A stretch of DNA of 64,000 nucleotides, from NCBI GenBank assembly GCA_963825845.1, contig CAWGVL010000048.1, positions 124,001 through 188,000 of the forward strand, given 5' to 3'. This DNA comes from DASQDN01 sp963825845 (lineage in GTDB: Bacteria > Acidobacteriota > Terriglobia > Bryobacterales > Bryobacteraceae). Every line of letters starts with the position of its first letter. Within the stretch, counting starts at the first letter, position 1. Below, in pieces: positions 35,496 to 45,131 of this stretch. Position numbers and translations under genes: made by a program. The notes below the pieces were generated by a model. It searched no databases. It was not told the DNA's origin and worked only from the letters and a program-made list of their open reading frames with translations.

Positions 35496-37259
35496 ATGTG
35501 GATGTTCCTTCGAATCGTTGTCCTGATCCCGGTGAGCTTTGGACTCACCGGGATTTGCTTTTGTCAAGGGATCGCAACACCTAACCTTCCGCCGGTTCCG
35601 CGCGCGAAGCCTTCGGGCGCTCAATTTGAATCAACTTTTGTGGATGTCGCGGCTTTGGCGGGCCTCACAGCGCGATTCGTTCAGGGTAATCCTTCGAAGA
35701 AGATGTACATCATAGAGGCAAACGGTACAGGCGTGGCGTTCCTCGACTTCAACGACGATGGTCTGCTTGACGTCTTTCTCGTGAATGGCTCGCGCTTTGA
35801 GCCGATGGCAAAAGGCAAAGAATCGTCGAGTCATCTGTACGAGAATCGCGGCAAAGGCAAGTTCGCCGACGTCACTTCCACTTCCGGTATGGCGCGGTCC
35901 GGGTGGGGCAATGGTGTGTGCTCGGGCGATATTGACAACGACGGCAAAGAAGATCTTTTCGTCACCTATTGGGGATTGAATTCGCTTTTTCGTAACAAGG
36001 GCAGCGGGCAGTTTGAGGACATTGCCAAGAAGGCCGGCGTAGCAGGACCCAAGGAGTCCTGGAGTACAGGTTGTACGTTTCTGGACTATGATCGCGATGG
36101 TCAAGTCGATCTTTTCGTCACCAGCTATGTGGAGTTCGACCTCAAGACGACACCACTGCCTGGACAGCATGCCTACTGCACGTTTCGTGATAGGCCCGTG
36201 TTTTGCGGTCCCAGGGGACTGCCGCATGGTAGCGCGAAGTTATATCGCAATAACGGAGACGGGACATTTGCCGACGTTTCAGTCCCCACCGGAGTTGCTA
36301 AAGCGAATGGGTTTTATGGTTTCACTGCGACGGCAGCCGACTTCAATGGTGACGGGTGGACAGATATCTATGTCGCCAGCGATTCGACGCCCAGCCTCTA
36401 CTTCCGCAATAACAAGAACGGCACATTCACCGAATTAGCGACTGAAGCCGGGATTGCCTACAACGAGAATGGAACAGAGCAGGCGGGAATGGGCGTCGCG
36501 GTTGCGGACTTCAACAACGACGGATTTCTCGACATCACAAAGACGAACTTTATTCGCGACTATCCGAATCTTTACAGAAACTCCGGAAAGGGCTTCTTTG
36601 AAGACCTTGCCGTATCGGCGGGGCTTGCCGTAAACCCTCAGTATTTGTTGTGGGGTGTCGGACTGGAGGATTTCGACAACGATGGCCGCCGCGATTTGTT
36701 TCAAGTGTCCGGGCACGTTTACCCGGAGTTGCAGACGTTGGACCCGAGCGAGAGCTATGCCACACCAAGGCTTATCTATCGTCAGTTGCCGAACGGTAAA
36801 TTCGAGGATGTTTCCTCGCAGTCAGGACCCGGTGTCCTTGCAAAGCACTCGAGCCGTGGGGCGGCATTCGGTGACTTCGATAATGATGGAGACGTCGATG
36901 TTCTCATCATGAACATGGACGAGCCGCCTTCGTTGCTGCGCAACGATCTGCAAAATGACAATCGATGGCTCAAAGTGAAATTGGTAGGAACGAAATCCAA
37001 CCGATCGGCCATCGGGGCGGTGGTTACGGTGCAGACGGCAGGTGAATCCCAGACAGCGGCCGTGTTGAGCCAATCGAGCTATCTTTCAGTAAACGACTCG
37101 CGTCTTCATTTCGGACTGGGCTCTCACGACAAAATAGGCCGGATTTCGGTCAGATGGCCGTCGGGCGCATCTGAAGAGTTTGGCGGCGCTCGCGTGAACA
37201 CAACGGTTGTGCTTACGGAAGGCGCCGGTACGGCGAAAATTATCACACTCTCGAAATGA
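35496..37259 (+). CDS. CRTAC1-type FG-GAP/ASPIC-UnbV protein, exported
   Basis: Secreted beta-propeller protein of about 587 residues. The signal peptide (MFLRIVVLIPVSFGLTGICFCQG) precedes repeated calcium-loop units of the FG-GAP/VCBS type: DFNDDGLLDVF, DIDNDGKEDLF, DYDRDGQVDLF, DFNGDGWTDIY, DFNNDGFLDIT, DFDNDGRRDLF and DFDNDGDVDVL. A C-terminal ASPIC/UnbV domain (about 490-580) follows. Such proteins are thought to bind sugars or act at the cell surface; the exact role is unknown. TTG 35493 and ATG 35502 are alternative starts. It lies directly after the Oar-like receptor, and its stop overlaps the TPR gene as ATGA. Confidence 0.9.
   Translation: MWMFLRIVVLIPVSFGLTGICFCQGIATPNLPPVPRAKPSGAQFESTFVDVAALAGLTARFVQGNPSKKMYIIEANGTGVAFLDFNDDGLLDVFLVNGSRFEPMAKGKESSSHLYENRGKGKFADVTSTSGMARSGWGNGVCSGDIDNDGKEDLFVTYWGLNSLFRNKGSGQFEDIAKKAGVAGPKESWSTGCTFLDYDRDGQVDLFVTSYVEFDLKTTPLPGQHAYCTFRDRPVFCGPRGLPHGSAKLYRNNGDGTFADVSVPTGVAKANGFYGFTATAADFNGDGWTDIYVASDSTPSLYFRNNKNGTFTELATEAGIAYNENGTEQAGMGVAVADFNNDGFLDITKTNFIRDYPNLYRNSGKGFFEDLAVSAGLAVNPQYLLWGVGLEDFDNDGRRDLFQVSGHVYPELQTLDPSESYATPRLIYRQLPNGKFEDVSSQSGPGVLAKHSSRGAAFGDFDNDGDVDVLIMNMDEPPSLLRNDLQNDNRWLKVKLVGTKSNRSAIGAVVTVQTAGESQTAAVLSQSSYLSVNDSRLHFGLGSHDKIGRISVRWPSGASEEFGGARVNTTVVLTEGAGTAKIITLSK
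35528..35563 (+). terminator. Strong hairpin inside the CRTAC1 signal-peptide codons
   Basis: CCCGGTGAG (35528-35536) pairs perfectly with CTCACCGGG (35544-35552) around a 7-nt loop, followed by ATTTGCTTTTG. It looks like a Rho-independent terminator for the upstream receptor gene, yet it lies about 30 nt inside the next reading frame. It could act as an attenuator between receptor and CRTAC1. Confidence 0.6.
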
Positions 37260-38264
37260 GTTGGTTGGCGATATTGTTGCTGTGGGCTCAGGGCGCCGAT
37301 CCGGAGGCGCTCTCGGCGCGCGGTCTCGAGATGGCGCAACAACGCCGCTTCACTGAGGCTGAGCAGTTGTGGAAGCAGGCGCTGGAGATGTCCCCCAAGC
37401 TGTATTCCGCGGCTTTCAACCTCGGGTACATGTACCACTCCCAGCGGCAGCCAGCGAAAGCAGAACCGTATCTAATCCAAGCTGTGGCGGCCAATCCGAA
37501 CGAGTTCGGCGGACGTTATCTGCTCGGCGTGGTGTACTCGCAATCCGGGCGCGTGGATGATGCATTGAAGCAATGGCGAGCGGCCCTCGACTTGCGACCG
37601 AATGATGTGAAGCTCATTCAGGTGATGGCTGTCGAGTATGGGAAGGGACGATACTTCCGGGAAGCGGCGACAGTGGCTGAACGTGGGCTCGCGTTGAAAA
37701 CAGATGATCCTGCGCTGTATCTTGTCGCCATCAAGGCTCATCAGGACAGTAACGATCATGAGGCTGCGCTGAAGGTCGCCGGACAGATGGTTCGGAAATT
37801 TCCGGATCTTGCCCGCGCGAATTTCGAATACGCCTACGAGTTGAACCGTACGGGCCGTCCGGACGAAGCGGAGCCATTCCTGAAGAAAGCGATCGCCGCT
37901 GACCCCAACTACGAAGAGCCTTTCTTTCTGCAGGGCGAGATCCTATCGCGCGCATCACGGTGGGAAGAGGCGATCGCAGTCCTTCCGGCGCGCGACTCAG
38001 CTCAGGCGCGACTATATCGTTGCTTGGATTGCGCTTGGACGAGCGCTAATGAGCGCGGGCCGTTATGACGAGGCGGAAGCGGAGTTACGACGAGCCGTCG
38101 AGATATCTCCGGCCCATCCGCAACCCCACTTGATGCTGTCGCAACTCTACTTCCGCATAGGAAAGGAAGATCTGGCGGCGAAAGAAAAGCGGCTTTCACT
38201 TCGTCTGCGCAAGGAGAATCGCGAGACGATGGAAGCTCCGCAAGGTCGACCCTTTATCAAGTGA
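37256..38264 (+). pseudogene. TPR-repeat protein, one frameshift
   Basis: An exported tetratricopeptide-repeat protein of about 335 residues with at least seven repeats (for example ALSARGLEMAQQRRFTEAEQLWKQALEMSP; SAAFNLGYMYHSQRQPAKAEPYLIQAVAANP). The first frame runs to about 37985 (SRASRWEEAIAVL). The rest continues one frame over as FRRATQLRRDYIVAWIALGRALMSAGRYDEAEAELRRAVEISPAHP to 38264. One extra C near 37982 would explain it. Start ATG 37256 overlaps the CRTAC1 stop. The CRTAC1-TPR pair is common in this phylum and suggests a shared task at the cell envelope. Confidence 0.83.
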
Positions 38265-38313
38265 TGCGGCCCCGTTGATCAAACATCTACAATGGAACCG
38301 AATATTCCCGGCA

Positions 38314-40428
38314 ATGATGTATGAACGCGTTATGCTCGTTTCCGCGCTCGCTGCAGCGCTCCTTCCAGGCCAGACGGATTGGCCGGTGTTTGGGCACGAT
38401 CCTGGAGCCAAACGCTTTTCTCCGTTGAAACAGATCAATGTCGGAAACGTTGCTCGCCTGCAGCATGCATGGACGTTTCACACGGGCAAACCGGGATCGG
38501 AGGGTATTCCGATCGTCGTTGGCGGTGTGATGTATGTGACCGCGGCAAACGGCCTGTTCGCAATCGAGCCCGAGACAGGAAAACAGATCTGGCATTACGA
38601 GGCGACGCAAGTCGCGCTGCGCGGTATGGCCTATTGGCCCGGAGACAAGACGACGCATCCCCGCGTGTTCGCCGGCGTCAAAGGCGGAATGGTCGCGGTG
38701 GATGCCATTACCGGTAAACCTGCTACCGGATTCGCGAACGAAGGTCTTCTGGATCTGAAGCAGGGAGTCCTGGGCGATCTGCCCGACGGTCGCCTCTCAC
38801 TGCAGTCGCCTCCTACTGTGTACAAGAACATCGTGATCACCGGAAGCGCCAATGGTGAAGGCGCTCCGTCAGCGGGATTGTACGGGGACATTCGAGGTTG
38901 GGATGCATACACGGGGAAGCTCGTATGGACCTTTCATACGGTGCCTCGGCCGGGAGAAGCAGGTTATGACACCTGGCCACCAAACGCGTGGAAGAATCGT
39001 TCCGGCACGAACGCTTGGGGATTTCTCACACTCGACATGAAGCGCGGCATCGTTTATGTGCCGCTCGGATCACCAACGGACGATTTCTACGGAGCCGATC
39101 GCCATGGCGACAACCTGTACGGCAATAGTCTCGTCGCGTTGGATGCGGCAACCGGAAAGCTCAAGTGGTATCAACAACTCGTCCGTCATGATCTTTGGGA
39201 TTTCGATCCGGCCGCTGCGCCGATCCTCTTCGATGCAACGCGAAACGGCCGTACAATCCCCGCGGTCGCTCAAATCACAAAGATGGGTATTCTGTTCGCC
39301 TTCGATCGAGTGACCGGCAAACCTCTGTACGGGATGGAGGAGCGTCCGGTGCCGCAGAGCACGGTTCCCGGGGAGAAAACTGCAGCCACGCAGCCCTTCC
39401 CGTTGAAGCCGCCTCCACTCTCACGAGTCGAGTTCACGAAAGAAGAAATCTACGACCTGACACCAGAGCACGCCGCGTTTTGTCGCGATCTTTTCGAACG
39501 CAATGAAATGAAAATCGGCAGCCTGTACACGCCTCTCGGGCTCGAAGGGAATGTGCTGATGTTCCCGAGCACGCTGGGTGGCGGCGGATGGGGCGGCGTA
39601 TCGAACGATCCGACTCTCGGATACCTGTTTACCAACGTGAACAATCTAGGGCAATGGGGTCACATGGAGAAGAAGACGGATCCCGCGACAGGCCAGGTGA
39701 CGTATCGACGAACCTCGGCCTACGGTACGTATGCGCGCTTCTGGAACCGTGACACGCGAATCCCCTGCTCCAAGCCGCCGTTCGGTGAACTCGTGGCCGT
39801 AGATGTACGCACAGGCGATATCGCCTGGCGCACGCCTCTGGGAACCATTCCTGCCCTGGAAGCGCTTGGTATGAAGAACACGGGGGCGCCCAGCCTGGGA
39901 GGCAGCATCGCTACCGCGGGCGGCTTGGTCTTCATCGCCGCCACGAACGATAGCCGCTTCCGCGCGTTTGAGTCGAAGACAGGCCGGCTGGTGTGGGAAC
40001 AGCCGATCGATGCCAACGGTCACACGATCCCGATTACATACCTCGGGAAGGACGGGAAACAATACGTTGCCATCATGGCGGGCGGAGGTGGCGGCTATTT
40101 CGGCGGCACGCCGAGCGACAGTGTGATGGCGTTCGCGCTAGGAAAAGATGAAGCGCCCCAACCCCTGCCGCCCTTGTCACGCGCCGAGCCCAAAGAAATG
40201 CCAGCGAAAATGGCAGGACCCGTGGTCCTGCCGAATGGGCCGGGAAAGGCTCTCGTCCAGCGGACCTGCGGTGGCGCGTGTCATGGGATGGATACCGTGA
40301 CCGGGGTGCGGCGTGATCGCGCAGCGTGGACCGCGATGATCGAGAACATGGTGGCTCGAGGGGCGAAGGTCAAGGAGACCGACATGAAGGCAATCGTCGA
40401 CTACCTTGCCACTCATTTCGGAAAGTAA
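38314..40428 (+). CDS. PQQ-dependent dehydrogenase with C-terminal cytochrome-like domain
   Basis: Periplasmic quinoprotein beta-propeller, likely a sugar or alcohol dehydrogenase of the membrane-glucose-dehydrogenase-like class. A signal peptide near MMYERVMLVSALAAALLPGQ precedes repeated W-motif blades such as GKLVWTFHTVPRPGE, GKLKWYQQLVRHDLWDFD, GDIAWRTPLGT and GRLVWEQPID. DFDPAAAPILF and GGGGYFGGTPSDSVMAFAL are family features. The last 90 residues resemble a cytochrome c domain, but the heme site reads CGGACH (40267-40284), that is CxxxCH. The frame opens at 38275; ATG 38314 places the signal at the N-terminus. Confidence 0.88.
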   Translation: MMYERVMLVSALAAALLPGQTDWPVFGHDPGAKRFSPLKQINVGNVARLQHAWTFHTGKPGSEGIPIVVGGVMYVTAANGLFAIEPETGKQIWHYEATQVALRGMAYWPGDKTTHPRVFAGVKGGMVAVDAITGKPATGFANEGLLDLKQGVLGDLPDGRLSLQSPPTVYKNIVITGSANGEGAPSAGLYGDIRGWDAYTGKLVWTFHTVPRPGEAGYDTWPPNAWKNRSGTNAWGFLTLDMKRGIVYVPLGSPTDDFYGADRHGDNLYGNSLVALDAATGKLKWYQQLVRHDLWDFDPAAAPILFDATRNGRTIPAVAQITKMGILFAFDRVTGKPLYGMEERPVPQSTVPGEKTAATQPFPLKPPPLSRVEFTKEEIYDLTPEHAAFCRDLFERNEMKIGSLYTPLGLEGNVLMFPSTLGGGGWGGVSNDPTLGYLFTNVNNLGQWGHMEKKTDPATGQVTYRRTSAYGTYARFWNRDTRIPCSKPPFGELVAVDVRTGDIAWRTPLGTIPALEALGMKNTGAPSLGGSIATAGGLVFIAATNDSRFRAFESKTGRLVWEQPIDANGHTIPITYLGKDGKQYVAIMAGGGGGYFGGTPSDSVMAFALGKDEAPQPLPPLSRAEPKEMPAKMAGPVVLPNGPGKALVQRTCGGACHGMDTVTGVRRDRAAWTAMIENMVARGAKVKETDMKAIVDYLATHFGK

Positions 40429-40985
40429 TAGTAACCCGGTCCTTGCAGATGACCAAGGACGATCGAGCGGCAACGCACGAGATACGTGTTTGACCAGACG
40501 ACTCGTGCGCTCACCTGCTGGAGCAGAACGAGCTTGAGCAGTGCGATTACACACCTTACAACGTGATGGTGATTAGTACACACGTCGGAAGCAGACTTTC
40601 GTCAGTACGGGTCTATCTTGAACGCCGCGTCTCAAACTTCGGTGGTTATCCGTGCGTCACCGACGGCTTGATTCAGGGCGCGTTTTGAACAGGAGGTAGC
40701 GGGCGCAAACGCAACGCCTAACCTGGGTGCGCCGTTTAAAGCAGCAGCGACACGGATGGCGAGTAACGAGCGGAGTATTTTTAAATCCGCAATTCAAAAG
40801 ATTAAGAAAACGGTGTATAGACCACTGATGGGCTGCGCAAATAGGTTTTCTCAATTGTTTTAGATGCGGAGAAGAATGTTTATAGGTCCGATCCAAGACG
40901 CCGGCCTATGATTGTTCAACACGGTGAAGTCATGACGATCAGATTACGGGCAGGTCGACAAATCCACGTGCTATCGTGGGCTTGA
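40429..40985. other. Intergenic stretch, no gene recognised
   Basis: 557 nt between the PQQ dehydrogenase and rmlD. It is noticeably richer in A/T around 40770-40880 than its surroundings. Only short frames without family resemblance are present on either strand. I find no tRNA-like fold, no CRISPR and no strong terminator. A promoter for rmlD should lie at its right end, but no confident boxes are visible. Confidence 0.5.
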
Positions 40986-41861
40986 ATGAGGGTTGTTGTC
41001 TTCGGAAAATCCGGCCAGTTGGGCCGCGAATTGGTGCGGGTGTTCTCCGGACGGGGCCATCAGGTGATCGGATTTCAACGCTCTGAAGTTGATGTGACCG
41101 ACGATTCTCGCGTGGAACATGCCATAGCCACCGCCACCCCGGACATCGTGGTCAACGCAACTGCGTACAACATGGTGGATGTTGCGGAAAAGGAACCGGA
41201 CACCGCCTTTGCAGGGAATGCGCTAGCAGTCAGAAATATGGCGGTTGCGTGCCGTCAGGCCGATGCACGGTTTGTTCATTTCTCTACTGATTATGTGTTT
41301 GATGGGACGCTAGGGAGGCCCTACGTCGAAGAAGATCCCACGCACCCGGTGGGAGCTTACGCTGTCTCCAAATTGGCAGGTGAACTCTACGCGCAGGCCT
41401 ACTTGGATGAACCGCTCATCATCCGAACATCCGGAGTCTTCGGGCCGGGAGGACTGCATACGGCTCGCGGCAACTTTGTCGAGGTGATGCTACGTCTCGC
41501 CAACTCGGGCCAGCCGATCCGGGTCGTCGAAGACTTCGTTGCCTCGCCTACCTACGCCCCCGAACTGGCTCTCCGAACCGCTGACCTCGTTGATAAGAAG
41601 CAAAAGGGAGTCTTCCATGTCGGCGGAGGCGCGGCAGTCTCCTGGTTCGACTACGCAAAGCTCATTTTCGAAGTCGCCGGTATTGCGCCGGAGTTAAAGC
41701 CGAGCAATGAACGCGAACATCGTACGCTTGCACGCCGTCCCAAGTTCTCCGCCTTATCAAACTCAAAAATGGAGCGATGCGGCATAACACCGATGCCTCC
41801 GATGCGTGAGGCGGTCCAAGACTATATGAATCGGCGGAAATACGAAGTTGCAGTCGTGTAG
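40986..41861 (+). CDS. rmlD: dTDP-4-dehydrorhamnose reductase
   Basis: NADPH-dependent short-chain reductase that makes dTDP-L-rhamnose for surface polysaccharides. The 291 residues have the Rossmann motif GKSGQLGREL (8-17; usually GxxGQLG). FSTDYVFDG carries the Ser/Thr-Asp-Tyr region, and YAVSKLAGE has the catalytic YxxxK. ASPTYAPELA and FHVGGGAAVSWFDYAKLIFE complete the family pattern. The partner genes rmlA, rmlB and rmlC are absent, so it is either remote from its pathway or acts on a related nucleotide sugar. Confidence 0.88.
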   Translation: MRVVVFGKSGQLGRELVRVFSGRGHQVIGFQRSEVDVTDDSRVEHAIATATPDIVVNATAYNMVDVAEKEPDTAFAGNALAVRNMAVACRQADARFVHFSTDYVFDGTLGRPYVEEDPTHPVGAYAVSKLAGELYAQAYLDEPLIIRTSGVFGPGGLHTARGNFVEVMLRLANSGQPIRVVEDFVASPTYAPELALRTADLVDKKQKGVFHVGGGAAVSWFDYAKLIFEVAGIAPELKPSNEREHRTLARRPKFSALSNSKMERCGITPMPPMREAVQDYMNRRKYEVAVV

Positions 41862-42077
41862 CGCAAGCTCACGATTCTCGTGAAGAAAATCCCGTAACGC
41901 ACCGCAGGCCTGTCCGTCTTCCATGTGGCATAGTCGTGACGACGCTTCGATCACATACAGCGATCACCGTTAGGAACGTTCGAGCAGGCGACGTTACAAT
42001 TGGAGAGCACTGATGCGCTTACACCAATTGCAGAATAAACGGGAAATTCCACGCAAGCTCACTCGAGAGCGCGCTCA

Positions 42078-42488
42078 ATGAGCTATCGCGTTCTCGTGGT
42101 GGAGGATAATCCCGCAGACGTTTACCTGATCAGATCCGCTCTGAGCGAGTATGCCATTGCGGCTGATATCGAAGTAGTGTCCGATGGGGAGCGGGCCCGA
42201 TCGAAAGTCAATGGATTTCAATCGGAATCCGAACAGTGGCCCGACATTGTTCTATTGGACATCAATCTTCCTAAGATCGATGGACTCGAACTGCTGCAGC
42301 GCCTCGCCTCCGCCCCATGTCCGATCGTCGTTATGAGTTCGTCCCAATCCCCAACGGACCGTCAGCGCGCACTCGACCACGGCGCCGCCTGCTACTTCTG
42401 GAAACCGACGGACTTGGACGGTTTCCTGCGACTCGGTGTCGTCGTGTCTGATCTTCTTACGCGAAAGATCGGTCATCATAGTGGCTGA
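42078..42488 (+). CDS. Single-domain response regulator (CheY/Rcp1-like)
   Basis: A 136-residue receiver domain without an output domain. The acidic pocket is EDNPAD near the N-terminus, the phosphoacceptor is Asp61 (VLLDINLPKIDG), the switch Ser lies in VMSSSQSP, and the conserved Lys is in FWKPTD. The EDNPADVYLI opening is typical of Rcp1-type regulators that pair with phytochrome or other hybrid kinases, but no kinase is nearby. The TGA overlaps the next ATG by one base. Confidence 0.92.
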   Translation: MSYRVLVVEDNPADVYLIRSALSEYAIAADIEVVSDGERARSKVNGFQSESEQWPDIVLLDINLPKIDGLELLQRLASAPCPIVVMSSSQSPTDRQRALDHGAACYFWKPTDLDGFLRLGVVVSDLLTRKIGHHSG

Positions 42489-44227
42489 TGCGACCGTCGA
42501 CGCGAACGCTTCCACTCTTCCTGTCCCTTTCTCTCGCCGTGGCTGCCATACCCACCCTGAATGAGTTGAAGAATATGACGGCGCGGTTTGCGCCGGTGGA
42601 GTTGCGCGTCGACACCTCCAACCTCTCCGGCGGAGACAAGCAGGCGCTCGCGAAACTCATTGAAGCCGCTCGCTTGATCGATCACCTGTTCCTCCAGCAG
42701 TTGTGGAGCGGCAATCTGAAGCTTTACGCCGAACTCCAAAAGGACCCCTCCCCCTTGGGGAAAGCGAGACTTGAGTATTTTTGGCTCAACAAGAGCCCTT
42801 GGTCATCGTTGAATGACCACCAGGCGTTCCTTCCGAATGTTCCCCCCAGGAAGCCTGCGGGAGCAGCGTTTTACCCGGAAGACATGTCGCAGGCGGAGTT
42901 CGAATCGTGGGTGAAGACCCTGGATCCGGCCCGTCAGCACGAAGCGACCGGTTTCTTTACCGTCATTCACCGTGATAACGGTACGTTGAAGGCCGTCCCC
43001 TATAGCGCAGAGTACAAGGCTGATCTTGCGCGGTTGGCAGGCTTGCTCCGCGATGCCGCCGCAGCTACATCGAACGCCACGTTGAAGAGGTTCCTCACAT
43101 CGCGAGCGACGGCTTTCGGTTCTAACGATTACTACGAGAGCGACGTCGCGTGGATGGATCTTGACGCCCCGTTAGATATCACAATCGGACCTTATGAGAC
43201 CTATAACGATGAGTTGTTCGGCTACAAAGCCGCCTTCGAGGCCTACATCACCCTGCGAGACGACGCCGAAACGGACAAGGTAAAGTTCTTTTCTTCGCGA
43301 CTTCAGGAGATCGAAAATAACCTTCCCATTGATCCGAAATATCGCAATGCGAAAATTGGAGCCTTGGCGCCGATCAGGGTAGTAAACGAGATCATTTCCT
43401 CCGGCGATGCTGCGCATGGAGTACGGACCGCTGCTTTCAACCTTCCGAACGACGAGCGTGTCGTCCGTGAGAAAGGGAGCAAACGAGTAATGCTGAAGAA
43501 CGTGCAGGAAGCTAAGTTCAAAACGATCCTGCAGCCTATTGCGGCGCGCGTTCTCGAGACTTCGGTGCGGGCCGACCTGAGCTTCGATGCGTTCTTCACC
43601 CACATTCTCGCGCACGAATTAACGCACGGCATCGGACCGCACACGGTCGGCCAATCCTCGCCTCGCAAGGAGTTGAAAGAGTTGTACAGCGCGATCGAAG
43701 AAGCCAAAGCCGATATTTGTGGTCTGTTCATGCTGCAGTACATGTTTGATCACAAGCTACTCCCCGGAGGCGCCGACGTAGAGCGACAGTTGTACACAAC
43801 GTTCCTGGCATCATCATTCCGCACGTTACGATTCGGCATTAGCGAGGCACATGGCAAGGGAATGGCTTTACAGTTCAACTACCTGACCGACAAAGGCGCA
43901 TTCAAAACATCGAACGGGAGATTCGCCCTCGATTTACCAAAGATGAAGGTAGCCGTTCGCGACCTTGCGCACGACTTGCTCACGATTGAAGCTACCGGTG
44001 ACTATGCCGGGGGCAAGAAGATGTTGACCGAGTTAGCCATTCTGCGTCCTGATCTCAGGACTGCTTTGGATGCGCTGAAAGATATTCCCACCGACATCAA
44101 CCCGGCTCCCGTCACCGCAAATGCGGTCACGCCCACCGGTCGGGTCACGTTAGAATGGAGCGACACATCGGCATGGCTCTCGAAATACAAGAACGTGAAC
44201 GGGAGGGGATCATCATCCTCGATTTGA
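42488..44227 (+). CDS. Exported M49-like (dipeptidyl peptidase III family) metallopeptidase
   Basis: A 579-residue protein with a signal peptide (about 1-20). The zinc site is AHELTHGIGPH (His376, Glu377, His380), with the third ligand in IEEAKADICGL (Glu404). M49 enzymes classically have HELLGH and EECRAE, so this belongs to the divergent bacterial branch with HExxH spacing. Substrates are unknown, and a related branch is annotated simply as a zinc hydrolase. Its 3' end overlaps the STAS gene by about 55 nt, a longer overlap than elsewhere in the window. Confidence 0.82.
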   Translation: MRPSTRTLPLFLSLSLAVAAIPTLNELKNMTARFAPVELRVDTSNLSGGDKQALAKLIEAARLIDHLFLQQLWSGNLKLYAELQKDPSPLGKARLEYFWLNKSPWSSLNDHQAFLPNVPPRKPAGAAFYPEDMSQAEFESWVKTLDPARQHEATGFFTVIHRDNGTLKAVPYSAEYKADLARLAGLLRDAAAATSNATLKRFLTSRATAFGSNDYYESDVAWMDLDAPLDITIGPYETYNDELFGYKAAFEAYITLRDDAETDKVKFFSSRLQEIENNLPIDPKYRNAKIGALAPIRVVNEIISSGDAAHGVRTAAFNLPNDERVVREKGSKRVMLKNVQEAKFKTILQPIAARVLETSVRADLSFDAFFTHILAHELTHGIGPHTVGQSSPRKELKELYSAIEEAKADICGLFMLQYMFDHKLLPGGADVERQLYTTFLASSFRTLRFGISEAHGKGMALQFNYLTDKGAFKTSNGRFALDLPKMKVAVRDLAHDLLTIEATGDYAGGKKMLTELAILRPDLRTALDALKDIPTDINPAPVTANAVTPTGRVTLEWSDTSAWLSKYKNVNGRGSSSSI

Positions 44228-44586
44228 AAGGCCGATTGATTGTCGGCGAGCCCGTCTCGGGCCTTCGCGAAAAGGTGCGCGAATTGATCGACGACGGGAA
44301 ACTCAACATCATCCTGGATCTCGAAAACGTCGATTACATCGATTCGACCGGACTAGGCGGGCTCGTGATTAGTTTCACCAGCGTCAAGAAAGCCGGCGGC
44401 GCCCTTAAGATTCTCAAGTTGAGCAAACGGAACATCGAGTTATTGATCTTAACGAAGCTTACAACTGTCTTCGAAATCTTCATGGACGAGCAGGACGCCA
44501 TCAACAGCTTCTTCCCTAATCGACAGATCCGAAAGTTTGACATCCTGGATTTCGTTCAACAACAAGAAAATCCTCCGGAGAAGTGA
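44173..44586 (+). CDS. STAS-domain anti-sigma factor antagonist
   Basis: A 137-residue STAS protein of the SpoIIAA/RsbV type. The domain covers about 1-105, with the phosphorylatable serine Ser58 in DYIDSTGLGGL. The remaining 30 residues form a short tail. Such proteins free a sigma factor by binding its anti-sigma kinase. No RsbW-like kinase or sigma gene is adjacent. ATG 44155 is an in-frame alternative; 44173 is preferred because it follows a GGAG at 12 nt and starts at MALEIQERER. Confidence 0.87.
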   Translation: MALEIQEREREGIIILDLKGRLIVGEPVSGLREKVRELIDDGKLNIILDLENVDYIDSTGLGGLVISFTSVKKAGGALKILKLSKRNIELLILTKLTTVFEIFMDEQDAINSFFPNRQIRKFDILDFVQQQENPPEK

Positions 44587-45052
44587 ATGCTTGCACCGGG
44601 TACCCGAGCGCCTGAAATCCGCGCTACTGAACTGGACGGTACTCAGGTAGCTGTCTCTGACCTGCTCGCCCGGGGGCCGGTTCTAGCGGCCTTCTTCAAG
44701 GTCAGTTGTCCGACCTGCCAGTACACTTTTCCGTTTCTCCAGCGCATGGCTGACCGGAAAGGTCTGACAATAATAGGTATTTCGCAGGACGAAGCCGGGC
44801 CAACTCGCGCATTCTGTGAAAACCTACGGAGTACGATTCCCTGTTTTGCTGGACGCGGCCGGGAGCAAGTATCCATTGAGCAATGCGTACAAGCTGAGAA
44901 GCGTGCCATCCTGCTTCCTCATTGAACCCGACGGCAGTATCTCGATGGCCGTCCAGGGATTCTCTCGAGACGATCTGGCTGCGATCGGTCACAGGTTTCA
45001 TACGCCCCCCTTTGGAACGAATGAGGACATCCCGGCATTCCGCCCCGGCTGA
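44587..45052 (+). pseudogene. Peroxiredoxin/TlpA-type thiol-disulfide protein, frameshifted
   Basis: The first frame starts immediately after the STAS stop. It carries a thioredoxin-fold peroxiredoxin N-terminus (APGTRAPEIRATELDGTQVAVSDLL) and a CxxC motif FKVSCPTCQYTFPFL, then GISQDEAGPTRAFCE. Near 44818-44824, in a run of four A, reading must shift to give TYGVRFPVLLDAAGSKYPLSNAYKLRSVPSCFLIEPDGSI to 45052. The predicted product would be about 155 residues and cytosolic. The lesion lies at a homopolymer, so an assembly error is quite possible. Confidence 0.82.
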
Positions 45053-45131
45053 GGATCCAAGAATTGAGCCCAGTTGGGCTCGAAAGTAATGCGGACCCTG
45101 TGCGCGTGCGCTAATCTAAAAACAGCACACG

